Part shown: piece by piece, positions 17,233 to 27,124 of the stretch | Position numbering within the stretch: position 1 is the first letter of the stretch | How the letters are laid out: each line of letters opens with the position of its first letter | DNA from: an uncultured Alphaproteobacteria bacterium | GTDB lineage: Bacteria > Pseudomonadota > Alphaproteobacteria > MPNO01 > UBA2964 | Direction: 5' to 3' | Length of the DNA stretch: 64,000 nt | Assembly (NCBI GenBank): GCA_951812775.1 | Contig: OX638326.1 | Span: 2,615,391 to 2,679,390, forward strand | Made by a program: the position numbers and the translations under genes | The notes under the pieces: generated by a model | The model's input: only the letters and a program-made list of their open reading frames with translations | Database searches by the model: none | Told to the model about the DNA's origin: nothing

Positions 17233-17600
17233 CCCAGAACGAGATGGAAAATCCGGAGATCATCGAAGATCTTGGAACTGACACAGTATTATGCGCTGTT
17301 TCAGATATCGAAGATCCCGGCAGCAAGGGTTTCCGCGTTGGCAGACGCGAACGGCTGTTTGTTGTTCGCAAGGGCGAAGACATATTCGCCTATATGAATC
17401 TCTGCCCCCATCAGGGGACGACCCTCGATTGGAAACCGGATGCGTTCCTGACGGTCGAAAAAGATTACATTCTCTGTGCAACCCACGGCGCTTTTTTTGA
17501 AATCGAAGACGGCATGTGTGTTGCTGGGCCGTGCCTCGGCCGGTCGCTCGCCCCGATCAAAATACGGGTTGAAGACGGAAAAATTATGCTTGATTCCTGA
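17229..17600 (+). CDS. Rieske-type [2Fe-2S] ferredoxin-like protein
   Basis: A 123-residue soluble protein with one Rieske domain. The cluster ligands are seen as C59-x-H61 (LCPHQGTTL) and C83-x2-H86 (ILCATHGAFF). No membrane anchor is present, so it is likely an electron carrier or a ferredoxin component rather than a bc1 subunit. It is translationally coupled to the EVE gene upstream and no oxygenase gene adjoins it, so the partner is unknown. Confidence 0.92.
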   Translation: MTQNEMENPEIIEDLGTDTVLCAVSDIEDPGSKGFRVGRRERLFVVRKGEDIFAYMNLCPHQGTTLDWKPDAFLTVEKDYILCATHGAFFEIEDGMCVAGPCLGRSLAPIKIRVEDGKIMLDS

Positions 17601-17605
17601 CGGCC

Positions 17606-17637
17606 AAAAAAGGCCCTCCCGTGGGGAGACGGGAGGG
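17606..17637 (-). terminator. Hairpin with U-run on the minus strand
   Basis: CCCTCCCGT (17614-17622) and ACGGGAGGG (17629-17637) form a perfect 9-bp stem with a 6-base loop. On the minus strand it is followed by CCTTTTTTGG, a textbook intrinsic terminator. On the plus strand, 3' of the Rieske gene, the stem lacks a U-run. No minus-strand coding gene lies upstream for more than 2 kb, so it may end a small RNA or serve the plus operon without a U-tract. Confidence 0.55.
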
Positions 17638-17794
17638 TGCAAGTGGGGTGGGCACTACATAAACAATTGAAACAGGGATCTATTCCACTTGATTGACAGG
17701 CCTGTCTTGCCTGTAGCTGCGACTCCGACAATAATCCGCCTATAGAAATTCGCGGCGGCATCGCCGTCAAAAGAATCCAGGGGAGATCAGACAA

Positions 17795-19732
17795 ATGTCC
17801 GACCAAACACTTTTTCCGGTACCCGAAGAGGTCGCCAAGAATGCCTTTGTCGATAACGACAAATATCTCGAGATGTATCAGCACTCGATTGATGACCCGG
17901 AAGGGTTTTGGGAAGAACAGGGCAAACGCATCAACTGGATCAAGCCTTATACCATGATCAAGGATGTCTCCTACGCGCACGATGACGTGCATATCAAATG
18001 GTATTACGACGGCACACTAAACGCCTGCGCCAACTGTATAGACCGCCACCTGTCCACCCGCGGCGATCAAGTCGCCATCATCTGGGAAGGTGACGACCCC
18101 AAAGACGATAAGAAGATCACCTATAACGAGCTGCATGTCGAAGTCAGCAAGTTTACCAACGCCATGAAAAATCTCGGCGTCAAAAAGGGCGACCGGGTGA
18201 CGATCTATCTACCAATGATCCCCGAAATCGCCGTAGCAGTACTCGCCTGTGCGCGAATTGGTGCCATCCATTCCGTCATCTTCGGCGGATTTTCACCGGA
18301 CTCGATTGCCGGTCGAATTCAGGATTGTGAATCCGACGTCGTCATTACCTCCGATGAAGGTGTGCGCGGCGGACGGCCGATCCCGCTTAAAGCCAATACA
18401 GATGCGGCATTGGAAAAATGCCCTGATGTGACAACCTGTATTGTTGTGAACCGCACGGGTGCCGACATCAACTGGGTCGAGGGCCGTGATCACTGGTATC
18501 ACGACATCATGGCCGATGCGTCACCTGACTGCCCGCCAGAAGAAATGTCAGCCGAAGACCCGCTGTTTATTCTCTATACCTCGGGCTCAACCGGGAAACC
18601 AAAGGGCGTACTGCACACCACTGGCGGCTATATGGTCTATGCCTCGATGACGCATCAATATGTCTTCGATTATCACGATGGCGATGTCTATTGGTGCACC
18701 GCCGATGTCGGCTGGATCACGGGTCACTCCTATATCCTCTATGGTCCGCTCGCCAACGGCGCAACCACCGTGATGTTTGAAGGCGTACCGACCTATCCGG
18801 ATTCCGCCCGCTGCTGGGAAGTTTGCGACAAGCATGATGTGAATATTTTCTACACCGCGCCGACGGCGTTGCGGGCATTGATGCGCGAAGGCAATGGTCC
18901 GGTGGAAAAGACCAGTCGTAAATCGATCCGCCTGCTGGGCTCGGTTGGCGAGCCGATCAATCCGGAAGCATGGCTGTGGTATTACAATGTGGTTGGCGAA
19001 GGGCGCTGCCCGATCGTCGATACCTGGTGGCAAACCGAGACCGGCGGCATTCTCATCACGCCGCTGCCCGGTGCGACCGCGCTTAAACCCGGCTCCGCGA
19101 CGCGGCCATTCTTTGGCGTTAAACCGGCTCTGGTTGATGCGGATGGCAAGACGCTGGAAGGCGCCGCCTCGGGCAACCTTATTCTGACCGATAGCTGGCC
19201 CGGCCAGATGCGGACCGTCTTCCATGATCATGACCGTTTTATTGAGACCTATTTCTCGACCTATAAAGGCAATTACTTCACGGGCGATGGCTGCCGCCGC
19301 GATGAAGATGGCTATTACTGGATCACCGGTCGTGTCGATGACGTACTCAACGTTTCCGGTCACAGGATCGGTACCGCCGAAGTCGAAAGCGCGCTGGTCG
19401 CCCATCCCAAGGTCGCCGAATCCGCCGTGGTCGGTTTCCCGCACGACATCAAGGGACAGGGCATTTACGCCTATGTCACGCTGATGGCGGGCGAGGAATC
19501 TAATGACGATCTCAAAGGCGAGCTGGTGCAGTGGGTGCGCAAGGAAATTGGCCCGATTGCCAGCCCGGACGCTATCCAATGGGCGCCGGGCCTGCCCAAG
19601 ACACGCTCCGGCAAGATCATGCGCCGTATCCTGCGCAAAATCGCCGCCAATGAGATCAATGAGCTGGGCGACACCTCAACGCTGGCCGATCCTGCCGTGG
19701 TGGATGATCTAAAAGACAACCGGGTGGGGTAG
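17795..19732 (+). CDS. acsA: Acetyl-CoA synthetase (acetate-CoA ligase)
   Basis: AcsA activates acetate to acetyl-CoA through acetyl-AMP. The 645-residue protein has the adenylation loop [12 protein letters not shown], the [16 protein letters not shown] acetate-pocket region, [24 protein letters not shown] and the catalytic, acetylation-regulated lysine in RSGKIMRR (K607). Length and motifs are standard. A purine-rich AGGGGAGA lies upstream of the ATG as ribosome site. It is a single-gene unit, with a hairpin region before it and convergent genes after it. Confidence 0.97.
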   Translation: MSDQTLFPVPEEVAKNAFVDNDKYLEMYQHSIDDPEGFWEEQGKRINWIKPYTMIKDVSYAHDDVHIKWYYDGTLNACANCIDRHLSTRGDQVAIIWEGDDPKDDKKITYNELHVEVSKFTNAMKNLGVKKGDRVTIYLPMIPEIAVAVLACARIGAIHSVIFGGFSPDSIAGRIQDCESDVVITSDEGVRGGRPIPLKANTDAALEKCPDVTTCIVVNRTGADINWVEGRDHWYHDIMADASPDCPPEEMSAEDPLFILYTSGSTGKPKGVLHTTGGYMVYASMTHQYVFDYHDGDVYWCTADVGWITGHSYILYGPLANGATTVMFEGVPTYPDSARCWEVCDKHDVNIFYTAPTALRALMREGNGPVEKTSRKSIRLLGSVGEPINPEAWLWYYNVVGEGRCPIVDTWWQTETGGILITPLPGATALKPGSATRPFFGVKPALVDADGKTLEGAASGNLILTDSWPGQMRTVFHDHDRFIETYFSTYKGNYFTGDGCRRDEDGYYWITGRVDDVLNVSGHRIGTAEVESALVAHPKVAESAVVGFPHDIKGQGIYAYVTLMAGEESNDDLKGELVQWVRKEIGPIASPDAIQWAPGLPKTRSGKIMRRILRKIAANEINELGDTSTLADPAVVDDLKDNRVG

Positions 19733-19747
19733 AGGCCCCAAAAGCCC

Positions 19748-19921
19748 TCAAAAATCGACGCAGCGGCCGCCTTTTTCCCAGTCGCCGAAACGCGTGGGAT
19801 CGGGGCCGTCTTGGCCACCATGTTCCTTGGCGGGTTTGGCATCGGACGGATCGGTCGAGGGTTTTGAGGTTCCCGTGTCTATCGGTTTTTTAATATCGGA
19901 CTTGATTTTATCGCCAGTCAT
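19748..19921 (-). CDS. DUF1674 protein (SDHAF4-like succinate dehydrogenase assembly factor)
   Basis: A 57-residue protein with a charged, low-complexity N-terminus (KPIDTGTSKPSTDPSDAKP) and the diagnostic C-terminus GPDPTRFGDWEKGGRCVDF. This C-terminal signature defines DUF1674, the bacterial relatives of mitochondrial SDHAF4, which protect or assemble flavinylated SdhA. It is placed between htpX and rsmB relatives in many Alphaproteobacteria; here it sits just after a flippase gene. Its ATG overlaps the flippase stop by four bases (19918-19921), so it is translationally coupled to it. Confidence 0.88.
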   Translation of the reverse strand: MTGDKIKSDIKKPIDTGTSKPSTDPSDAKPAKEHGGQDGPDPTRFGDWEKGGRCVDF

Positions 19922-21384
19922 GCGCCGCCTCTTTTCAAGCTGATGCGTTCAGAGAACAGTTTGGTGATATCTGCCCAGGTAACAATACGGCAGATAAGCG
20001 CCAACCCGATATAGAGCACGCAGCCAATGGCGAGCCCGATAAAGAGCGTCAGGGTAGCTGGCAGGATGGCCATCTTTGCGGCGAGTTGGTTGGCCAGCCA
20101 GAAGGCCAGCACCGCGCATGGGGCTAGAATGACCACCGGCCGCCAAACGCTGATGGAAAATTTGAGCTGCAACCGGAGCACGTAACAGGCGAGCATCGCG
20201 ACCTGCGAAATCAGCGTTGCCCAGGCTGCGCCTTCCATACCAAAGCGTGGGATCAGAAACATGTTGAGCGCGATATTCACAACCACCGCGGCCGCATGAC
20301 ACCACATATGAGCGACCTGATCATACCAGGCCAGCATCGCTGCACTGGCCGCAATGCCGGCAAAGCCTATAATTGCTGCAGCCTGCAGAATTACCAGCGT
20401 CTCAACGCCGGCAACAAAATGGGTGCCAAAGATAAGGGTGATCACTTCGCCGGGGAAGAATATGACACCGGCAATTATCGGAAAGCCAAACAAAACCACC
20501 GCTGTCACATTGGCGGAATATTGTGCCGACATGTCCTCAGCATTGGAAAAGGCCGCCGCAAGAGCAGGTCGGAATGCCGCGGTCACAAGCCAGCCGAGGC
20601 CGAAGACAATCAAGTAAAGCCGCGACATGCCGGTATAAATTCCGGTCTCAACCTCGCTGCGCATGAAGCCGAGCATCACTATACCAATGTTCAGAAATAG
20701 CGTGCCCAACATCGCGCTCAACGCCATCGGCAAACAGGCGCGAAGCATCTCGGACATTCTATCGCGATCAAAACTGATTTTGATCGGTACGATCTGTCGA
20801 TGCGCCAATCCCGCCAGCCACGATGTTCCAATCGCCGTCGCAACCATAGGGATTGCCGCGGCGACATAAAGATCCTCCTGCCCTCTGACAAAGAGCAGAA
20901 CACCGACGACAGCGAGCAAGGATGATCCTGCCGTTCGCAAAGCGACGGCTCGCATGCGCTGCTTGCCCTCAAAAATAAAATCAACGGCGATCACGGTAAA
21001 AATCGGGCCGATTGCCTGGATGGCCATAACAATTTTGACAGGCTCGGGACGGTCAATGAGATAGATCGTTATAAAATACGCCGCCAGCGAGACAATGCCG
21101 AGCAAAGCCCTGAGCCCAATGATCCGGGCCGATATCTCACTGGCTTCATCAGGGTTTTGTGCGATTTCACGTGTGCCGTAATAATCCGTACCCAGAATAA
21201 CCAGCAGCGCGAAACAGGATATAAACGCCGTCCCAAATCCGATAATGCCATAGCCTTCCGGGCCAAGCGCCCGGGCAACCCAGGCAGTCGAAACGAAGCC
21301 CGTTACCATCGTGATGGCCTGTGCAATCGCCAGGGCACTTATATTGTCAAAGATACGGGCGCTACCGCTTTCGGTGGAGGGCAT
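19918..21384 (-). CDS. Oligosaccharide flippase (MOP/MATE superfamily, Wzx-like)
   Basis: The 488-residue inner-membrane protein has about 12-14 hydrophobic helices and the family opening ([29 protein letters not shown], of which [15 protein letters not shown] is characteristic). Such proteins flip undecaprenyl-linked oligosaccharides or lipid II-like substrates. No glycosyltransferase adjoins it here, but the large glycan locus lies 9 kb away and has no other flippase in this window, so it may serve that pathway. It interrupts the usual htpX/DUF1674 neighbourhood. The start is the ATG at 21384, divergent from htpX. Confidence 0.88.
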   Translation of the reverse strand: MPSTESGSARIFDNISALAIAQAITMVTGFVSTAWVARALGPEGYGIIGFGTAFISCFALLVILGTDYYGTREIAQNPDEASEISARIIGLRALLGIVSLAAYFITIYLIDRPEPVKIVMAIQAIGPIFTVIAVDFIFEGKQRMRAVALRTAGSSLLAVVGVLLFVRGQEDLYVAAAIPMVATAIGTSWLAGLAHRQIVPIKISFDRDRMSEMLRACLPMALSAMLGTLFLNIGIVMLGFMRSEVETGIYTGMSRLYLIVFGLGWLVTAAFRPALAAAFSNAEDMSAQYSANVTAVVLFGFPIIAGVIFFPGEVITLIFGTHFVAGVETLVILQAAAIIGFAGIAASAAMLAWYDQVAHMWCHAAAVVVNIALNMFLIPRFGMEGAAWATLISQVAMLACYVLRLQLKFSISVWRPVVILAPCAVLAFWLANQLAAKMAILPATLTLFIGLAIGCVLYIGLALICRIVTWADITKLFSERISLKRGGA

Positions 21385-21529
21385 GGGTCTAGGCTATCAC
21401 GTTTTTGCTTTATTTACCGATCAGGTGACTGGTTTGCTCCGTAAATTAACGGCGCACTATACTTGCCGAAACGTCGTTCAAATCCCACATATAGTGAACC
21501 ATGACAATAAACGGTTTTATCAAACGACA

Positions 21530-22393
21530 ATGAGCTATCTTCGCACAGCGATCCTGTTAGCGGCCATGACCGGCCTGTTCCTGGCCATCGGCTTCATGCT
21601 TGGTGGCGAGGCCGGCATGGCGATCGCCTTCATTTTTGCGCTCGGGATGAACGCTTTCGCCTATTGGAATTCCGACAAGATGGTGTTGCGGATGTATGGC
21701 GCGCGCGAAGTCGATGAACGCTCGGCGCCTTCCTATTACCGCCTCGTGGCCCAGCTTGCAGATCGCGCCAATATGCCGATGCCCAAGGTCTATATTATGG
21801 AGAACGATCAGCCGAACGCCTTTGCAACCGGGCGGAATCCTGAGAATGCCGCAGTGGCCGCGACGACAGGCCTTTTACGGATTCTCAGCCATGAGGAGGT
21901 CGCTGGCGTCATGGCGCATGAACTTGCCCATGTGCGTAATCGTGACACGCTGATCATGACAATCACCGCCACCATCGCCGGAGCAATTTCGATGCTGGCG
22001 ACCTTTGCCATGTTTTTTGGCGGCAATAGCCGAAACAATCCGTTGGGGATGGTCGGCACCCTTCTCATTATGATCCTCGCGCCCATTGCTGCGGCGCTTG
22101 TGCAGATGGCGATCTCGCGGACGCGGGAATATGCTGCCGATGCCGCCGGTGCGGAAATTTGTGGCCACCCGCTATGGCTCGCATCAGCGCTCGATAAGCT
22201 GGAACAGGGCGCAACGGCGATTGAAAACGATGAGGCCGAGGCCAATCCGGCGACGGCGCATATGTTCATTATCAATCCCCTGAACGGGCAATCGATGGAC
22301 AATTTGTTTTCCACCCACCCCAACACCGCAAACCGCGTCCAGCGCTTGCGACAAATGGCCGGTGGGGGAGACACCGCTGGCCCTTGGGGTTGA
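21530..22393 (+). CDS. htpX: Membrane zinc metalloprotease HtpX
   Basis: HtpX is an M48 protease of the cytoplasmic membrane involved in quality control of membrane proteins. The 287-residue protein has two N-terminal spans, the zinc site HELAH (130-134), two further spans around 145-195, and the third ligand in [14 protein letters not shown] use the ATG at 21530 ([13 protein letters not shown]), which gives the normal length; the frame extends upstream over the flippase start but that part has no family match. Confidence 0.95.
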   Translation: MSYLRTAILLAAMTGLFLAIGFMLGGEAGMAIAFIFALGMNAFAYWNSDKMVLRMYGAREVDERSAPSYYRLVAQLADRANMPMPKVYIMENDQPNAFATGRNPENAAVAATTGLLRILSHEEVAGVMAHELAHVRNRDTLIMTITATIAGAISMLATFAMFFGGNSRNNPLGMVGTLLIMILAPIAAALVQMAISRTREYAADAAGAEICGHPLWLASALDKLEQGATAIENDEAEANPATAHMFIINPLNGQSMDNLFSTHPNTANRVQRLRQMAGGGDTAGPWG

Positions 22394-22475
22394 TGTGGGA
22401 TGATTTGAGACGATCCAGCCACAATTCCGCAATGAATGGATTCCACCTGTCGCCCTATTGCTTTAGGGTGCGGCC

Positions 22476-23795
22476 ATGCCAGAAACAAAAAACGCGCCCG
22501 GCCTCGTCGCCCGCAACAACGCCATCACCATCCTCAATCAGGTTCTCAGTTCCCGGCACGGGCTGGAAGAAGTTATGGCAGCCAGCAAACCATATAATGA
22601 AATGGAACAGCGCGACCGCGCCTTTGTGCGTCTGCTTGTTGCTTCCACCTTCCGGCGGCTGGGGCAGATCGACGCGTTGCTGCGCAGCTATCTAAAGCGT
22701 CCCCTGCCCCAAAAGGCGCGAGCGGTGCGGGATATTCTACGCATTGGCGTTGCCCAGATCATCTTGTTGGAAACACCTGCCCACGCGGTCGTCGATACTT
22801 CGGTGACTTTATGTGAACAGACCCGCAACCCTGGTCAAAAAGGCCTCGTCAATGCTGTGCTTCGGCGCATCGCAAAAGAAGGAGCTGAAAAGTTTGCCGA
22901 GCTGGACGCAGCGCTTCTCAATACACCAAAATGGCTTTGGGAAAGCTGGCAGAGCGCCTATGGCGACCAAACCTGCCGACAGATTGCCGAAGCCCATCTG
23001 CATGAGCCCCCCCTTGTTCTGACAGTCAAATCCGACGCGATGACATTGGCAAAAACCATGGAGGCTGAGCTGTTGCCGACGGGGTCGCTGAAGTTACAGA
23101 GCGGCGGAATGGTCGGTTCACTGCCAGGGTATGACGAAGGAACCTGGTGGGTTCAGGATAGTGCCGCCGCCTTGCCAGCCAAAATCTTGCTGGCGGCTTT
23201 GGAAGGCAAAGAAAACCACCGGATTCTTGATCTCTGTGCAGCGCCTGGTGGCAAAACCGCGCAACTCGCCGCCAGTGGAGCAACAGTGACTGCCGTCGAC
23301 CGCTCCAAGAAAAGGCTCGCTGTTCTGCGCGAGAACCTCAAGCGTCTGAATTTAACAGCCACCGTCGTTACAGCTGACGCAGCGACATATTCCCCGCCCA
23401 ACACAATTGACGGTGTATTGATCGATGCACCGTGCACGGCGACAGGAACAATGCGACGACACCCAGATATTGGGCGTACTAAACGGCCCGATGATGTATT
23501 GCGGTTGGCCGAGCTTCAAAAAAAGATGTTGGAGCAGACGATGGAAAATTTAATGCCCGGTGGGGTACTGGTTTACAGCGTCTGTTCGCTGCAACCCGAA
23601 GAAGGCCCCGACGTTGTTCAGGCGATCATGGCAAAGCATGGCGACATCAAGCGTCTGCCAATTGATCCGACGGAATTCGGTCTGCCAAAATCGACCCTCT
23701 CAGACAAAGGCGATCTACGCACTCTTCCTTGCCATATGGCGGATTATGGCGGAATGGATGGATTTTTTATCGCCTGTTTGCACCGTCCCGGATGA
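22476..23795 (+). CDS. rsmB: 16S rRNA (cytosine(967)-C5)-methyltransferase
   Basis: RsmB methylates C967 of 16S rRNA. The 439-residue protein has an N-terminal NusB-like RNA-binding domain (about 10-140), motif I in ILDLCAAPGGKTAQLA, motif IV DAPCTATGTMRRHPDI with one catalytic cysteine, and motif VI VYSVCSLQPEEG with the other. It follows htpX by 82 bases on the same strand, the standard alphaproteobacterial order once the DUF1674 gene is allowed for. Confidence 0.95.
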   Translation: MPETKNAPGLVARNNAITILNQVLSSRHGLEEVMAASKPYNEMEQRDRAFVRLLVASTFRRLGQIDALLRSYLKRPLPQKARAVRDILRIGVAQIILLETPAHAVVDTSVTLCEQTRNPGQKGLVNAVLRRIAKEGAEKFAELDAALLNTPKWLWESWQSAYGDQTCRQIAEAHLHEPPLVLTVKSDAMTLAKTMEAELLPTGSLKLQSGGMVGSLPGYDEGTWWVQDSAAALPAKILLAALEGKENHRILDLCAAPGGKTAQLAASGATVTAVDRSKKRLAVLRENLKRLNLTATVVTADAATYSPPNTIDGVLIDAPCTATGTMRRHPDIGRTKRPDDVLRLAELQKKMLEQTMENLMPGGVLVYSVCSLQPEEGPDVVQAIMAKHGDIKRLPIDPTEFGLPKSTLSDKGDLRTLPCHMADYGGMDGFFIACLHRPG

Positions 23796-23901
23796 TCTCA
23801 ACCCGCAGGTAACGCGTAAGCAGCAAACTCATTGAAGTAAAAGGATATTTGCCGTACAAACAGGCAGTATTTTTAACGGGCGTGTACAGTAGGCTCGACC
23901 A

Positions 23902-24336
23902 ATGGCCGATAGCGGTAAAACACACGAATCTTTTGATCGCAACGAAACCATCCAAGGTTCGTCAGATCGCGCGTTTGGCATTGTCTTCACCGTGGTATTC
24001 CTGCTCATCGGCTCATGGTCATTGATATGGGGCGATACTGTCTGGTGGTGGGCTTTTGCGGTTGCCGCAATCTTCCTCATAGCCGCGTTTGTTATTCCTA
24101 AAGCTCTCGCGCCGCTCAATCGAGCCTGGATGTAGTTTGGGCTTTTGCTGCACAAGATCGTTAACCCGGTGATTATGGGGTTAGTGTTTTTTATCGCTGT
24201 GACACCGACGGCCCTTATTATGAGAGCACTAGGGAAAGATCCATTGAGACGCCAACTTGATAAAGAGGCGACAACATACTGGATTGACCGAGCCCCACCA
24301 GGACCGGAACCCGACACAATGCCACACCAATTCTAA
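23902..24336 (+). pseudogene. SxtJ-like membrane protein gene with in-frame stop
   Basis: Residues 1-77 (start MADSGKTHESFDRNETIQGS, two membrane spans, end APLNRAWM) are followed by TAG at 24133-24135. The same frame then continues as FGLLLHKIVNPVIMGLVFF, a third membrane region, GKDPLRRQLDKEA, YWIDRAPPGPEPDTMPHQF and a natural stop. Together they make a normal SxtJ-family protein of about 144 residues, in which the stop position usually holds lysine (AAG to TAG is one change). The family name comes from the saxitoxin cluster, but these genes are widespread next to carbamoyltransferases, as here. It could be split into two polypeptides by reinitiation at TTG 24145. Confidence 0.78.
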
Positions 24337-24344
24337 AGGTTGCT

Positions 24345-24494
24345 ATGTCATTTCTTAAAGAACTCTGGATGTTTATGCGGGTCCGCAAAAAGTTTTGGCT
24401 GCTTCCAATCATTCTTATGATGCTGGTGTTTGGCGGACTTGTCGTCCTGACTCAGGGTTCTGCCGTTGCGCCCTTCATCTATACAATTTTCTAG
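24345..24494 (+). CDS. DUF5989 small membrane protein
   Basis: This 49-residue protein (MSFLKELWMFMRVRKKFWLL at the start) has a basic amphipathic N-terminus, one membrane span and the end APFIYTIF. It matches the DUF5989 family, whose members sit between SxtJ-like and carbamoyltransferase genes. The RBS is AAAGG, eight bases after the SxtJ-like stop. Function unknown; presumably a partner of the SxtJ-like protein. Confidence 0.82.
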   Translation: MSFLKELWMFMRVRKKFWLLPIILMMLVFGGLVVLTQGSAVAPFIYTIF

Positions 24495-24506
24495 GCTGGA
24501 GCAGTT

Positions 24507-26342
24507 ATGCGTATTGTCGGTATTTCAGCCTTTTATCACGACAGTGCCGCTGCGCTGATCGACGACGGACAGGTTATCGCTGCGGCGCAGGAAGAACGGT
24601 TTTCCCGAAAAAAACAGGATTCTGATTTTCCCAAGCTCGCGTTGGATTACTGCCTCGAAGAAGCAGGGGTCTCCTTATCGGATGTTGATTACATCGCGTT
24701 CTATGACAAGCCATTCCTGAAATTTGAAAGACTTATCGAAACCTATGTCGCGTTCGCGCCACGCGGTTTCGAATCCTTTCGCAAGGCAATGCCGATCTGG
24801 CTCAAGGAAAAGCTCTTTCAAAAAAGCATGCTGCGCGACAAGCTGCGTGAAAGTGCGCCAGATTATAATTGGGACAACCGGTTACTCTTTGCCGAACATC
24901 ACCAAAGTCACGCCGCCAGCGCGTTTTATCCATCGCCGTTTGCAAGTGCGGCCATCCTGACCATGGACGGCGTTGGCGAGTGGGCCACGACATCCCTTGG
25001 GATGGGCAACGGCAATACGGTGGAAATGACCCGCGAAATCCATTTCCCGCATTCCCTTGGTCTCTTATATTCCGCCTTTACCTATTATACGGGTTTTCGC
25101 GTCAATTCCGGCGAGTACAAGGTCATGGGACTTGCTCCTTATGGCGAGCCTAAATATGCGCAGAAAATTTTAGACAATGTTGTCGATGTAAAAGAGGACG
25201 GGTCGTTCAGGCTTGATCTGAGCTATTTCGATTATTGCACCGGACTTCGGATGACGAATGAGAAGTTCGATGCATTGTTTGATGCACCACCGCGCGATCC
25301 AGAAACACTACTTACCCAACGTGAAATGGATCTTGCTGCATCGATCCAAGCCGTTACCGAAGAAATCGTTCTCCGGCTAGGACGATCTGTTGCTAAAGAT
25401 ACGGGCGAGAAAAATCTGTGTTTGGCCGGTGGCGTTGCTTTGAACTGCGTCGCGAATGGCAAACTTCTACGCGACAATGCGTTTGAGAATATATGGATCC
25501 AGCCCGCCGCTGGCGACGCAGGTGGTGCGCTTGGTGCCGCACAGGTCGCCTATCATCATTTCCAGGGACAACTCAGGAAGCTGAATGGCGTTATGGACGG
25601 CATGAAGGGCTCGTATCTCGGCCCTGAGTTCAGTCAGGAGCAGATCGAAACCAGGCTCACCGAAAGTGGCGCTAAATTCAAAGTGTTGTCCGAAGACGAA
25701 ATGATCACAAGCACAGCGGATGCCTTAGCCAACGGCAAGGCAATTGGCTGGTTCCAGGGCCGCATGGAATTTGGCCCTCGTTCACTCGGCGGCCGATCTA
25801 TTCTCGGGGATCCACGCGACCCCGCGATGCAAAAGACTTTAAATCTACGCGTAAAATATCGCGAATCCTTCCGCCCATTCGCGCCTTCTGTCCTGCGCGA
25901 AGACGTCGCGGACTGGTTCGAGCTTGATAGCGATAGCCCATATATGTTGTTGGTCGCTGACGTTGCAGAGCAACATCGCCGAGAAATGTCTGAAGAAGAA
26001 CAAGCGCTTTTCGGTATCGATAAACTGAATGTGCCACGCTCCTCAATTCCGGCAATTACCCATGTGGATTATTCTGCGCGGGTCCAGACAGTCCATGAAG
26101 AAACCAATCCCCGCTACTATGCCTTGATCAAAGACTTCAAGGAGAAGACCGGCTGTCCGATTTTGGTCAATACCAGCTTCAATGTGCGCGGAGAGCCAAT
26201 CGTCTGTACGCCAGAAGATGCCTTTCGATGCTTCATAAGTACAGGGATTGAGGTTCTAGTTTGCGGGAATTGTTTTTTGGTAAAAGAAGATCAGGATCCC
26301 GAATTGGCAGAAGACTATAAGGACAAGTTTGAGCTAGATTAA
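24507..26342 (+). CDS. Carbamoyltransferase (NodU/CmcH/SxtI family)
   Basis: This 611-residue enzyme transfers a carbamoyl group from carbamoyl phosphate to a hydroxyl of a small molecule or sugar through carbamoyl-AMP. The N-terminal Kae1-like domain starts MRIVGISAFYHDSAAALIDD, with EERFSRKK and the metal/catalytic histidines in EHHQSHAASAFYPS. GGVALNCVANGKL and AGDAGGALGAAQ precede the C-terminal YrdC-like domain (GPRSLGGRSILGDPR, YRESFRPFAPSV, ILVNTSFNVRGEPIV). The three-gene set SxtJ-like/DUF5989/carbamoyltransferase is recurrent in bacteria. The acceptor is unknown; a surface glycan is a reasonable guess given the nearby locus. Confidence 0.9.
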   Translation: MRIVGISAFYHDSAAALIDDGQVIAAAQEERFSRKKQDSDFPKLALDYCLEEAGVSLSDVDYIAFYDKPFLKFERLIETYVAFAPRGFESFRKAMPIWLKEKLFQKSMLRDKLRESAPDYNWDNRLLFAEHHQSHAASAFYPSPFASAAILTMDGVGEWATTSLGMGNGNTVEMTREIHFPHSLGLLYSAFTYYTGFRVNSGEYKVMGLAPYGEPKYAQKILDNVVDVKEDGSFRLDLSYFDYCTGLRMTNEKFDALFDAPPRDPETLLTQREMDLAASIQAVTEEIVLRLGRSVAKDTGEKNLCLAGGVALNCVANGKLLRDNAFENIWIQPAAGDAGGALGAAQVAYHHFQGQLRKLNGVMDGMKGSYLGPEFSQEQIETRLTESGAKFKVLSEDEMITSTADALANGKAIGWFQGRMEFGPRSLGGRSILGDPRDPAMQKTLNLRVKYRESFRPFAPSVLREDVADWFELDSDSPYMLLVADVAEQHRREMSEEEQALFGIDKLNVPRSSIPAITHVDYSARVQTVHEETNPRYYALIKDFKEKTGCPILVNTSFNVRGEPIVCTPEDAFRCFISTGIEVLVCGNCFLVKEDQDPELAEDYKDKFELD

Positions 26343-26386
26343 ACTTTCAACACTAGTTCCTGTTAACTTCAGATAAGTAGGCCGCA

Positions 26387-27052
26387 GTGCAAAAGCCTGT
26401 CAGAATTGCCCCCTCTATTCTCTCCGCCAATTTTGCGTCATTGGGCGCCGATATCGATGCTATCGCCAAGGCAGGTGCCGACTGGGTACATGTTGATGTG
26501 ATGGATGGTCATTTCGTGCCGAACATCACGATTGGACCGACGGTTGTTAAAGCCGTCCGCGATGTCACGGATATCCCCTTTGACGTCCATTTGATGATTT
26601 CACCTGTGGATCCGTATGTTGATGATTTTGTGGCTGCCGACGCTGATATAATTACCGCTCACATAGAAGCTGGACCCCATATTCATCGGACGCTTCAGTA
26701 TATTAAGAGTCTGGGTAAAAAAGCTGGCGTATCGCTCAACCCGTCAACGCCGGCATCTTCTATTTGTCACATTCTTGGTATCGTCGATTTGGTATTGGTG
26801 ATGACGGTCAATCCAGGATTTGGTGGCCAGGGTTTTATAGAAGGGCAACTCGCAAAAATCAGCGAAATAAGGCAGATGATTGATAAATCAGGCCGGGACA
26901 TTGATCTGGAGGTCGATGGCGGTATTAACCCTGAAACGGCCAAACAGGCCATATCGGCAGGGGCTGATGTTTTGGTTGCGGGCACAGCTGTGTTCGGAGG
27001 CGGCAACAGCGATGGAGGATATAAAGAGAAAATTCAGCGATTACGCGGGTAA
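26387..27052 (+). CDS. rpe: Ribulose-phosphate 3-epimerase
   Basis: Rpe interconverts ribulose-5-phosphate and xylulose-5-phosphate. The 221-residue TIM barrel has [32 protein letters not shown] with the metal-binding His/Asp residues, [19 protein letters not shown] and [11 protein letters not shown] with the second aspartate, all standard. The start is GTG 26387. It is 45 bases after the carbamoyltransferase, which appears inserted between rsmB and rpe. Confidence 0.97.
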   Translation: MQKPVRIAPSILSANFASLGADIDAIAKAGADWVHVDVMDGHFVPNITIGPTVVKAVRDVTDIPFDVHLMISPVDPYVDDFVAADADIITAHIEAGPHIHRTLQYIKSLGKKAGVSLNPSTPASSICHILGIVDLVLVMTVNPGFGGQGFIEGQLAKISEIRQMIDKSGRDIDLEVDGGINPETAKQAISAGADVLVAGTAVFGGGNSDGGYKEKIQRLRG

Positions 27053-27124
27053 TGAATAATACTGTGTGGCTTCGACGCACTAGCTCGGTTATTTTCCCTA
27101 GCGAAAATTTAAAATTTCAAATAG

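Noticed and set aside
18587..19579. 330-codon minus-strand frame inside acsA
   Set aside because: A shadow of a GC-rich coding strand; no recognisable domain, and acsA is intact.
21311..21529. N-terminal extension of htpX
   Set aside because: It overlaps the flippase start and the HtpX fold begins at ATG 21530.
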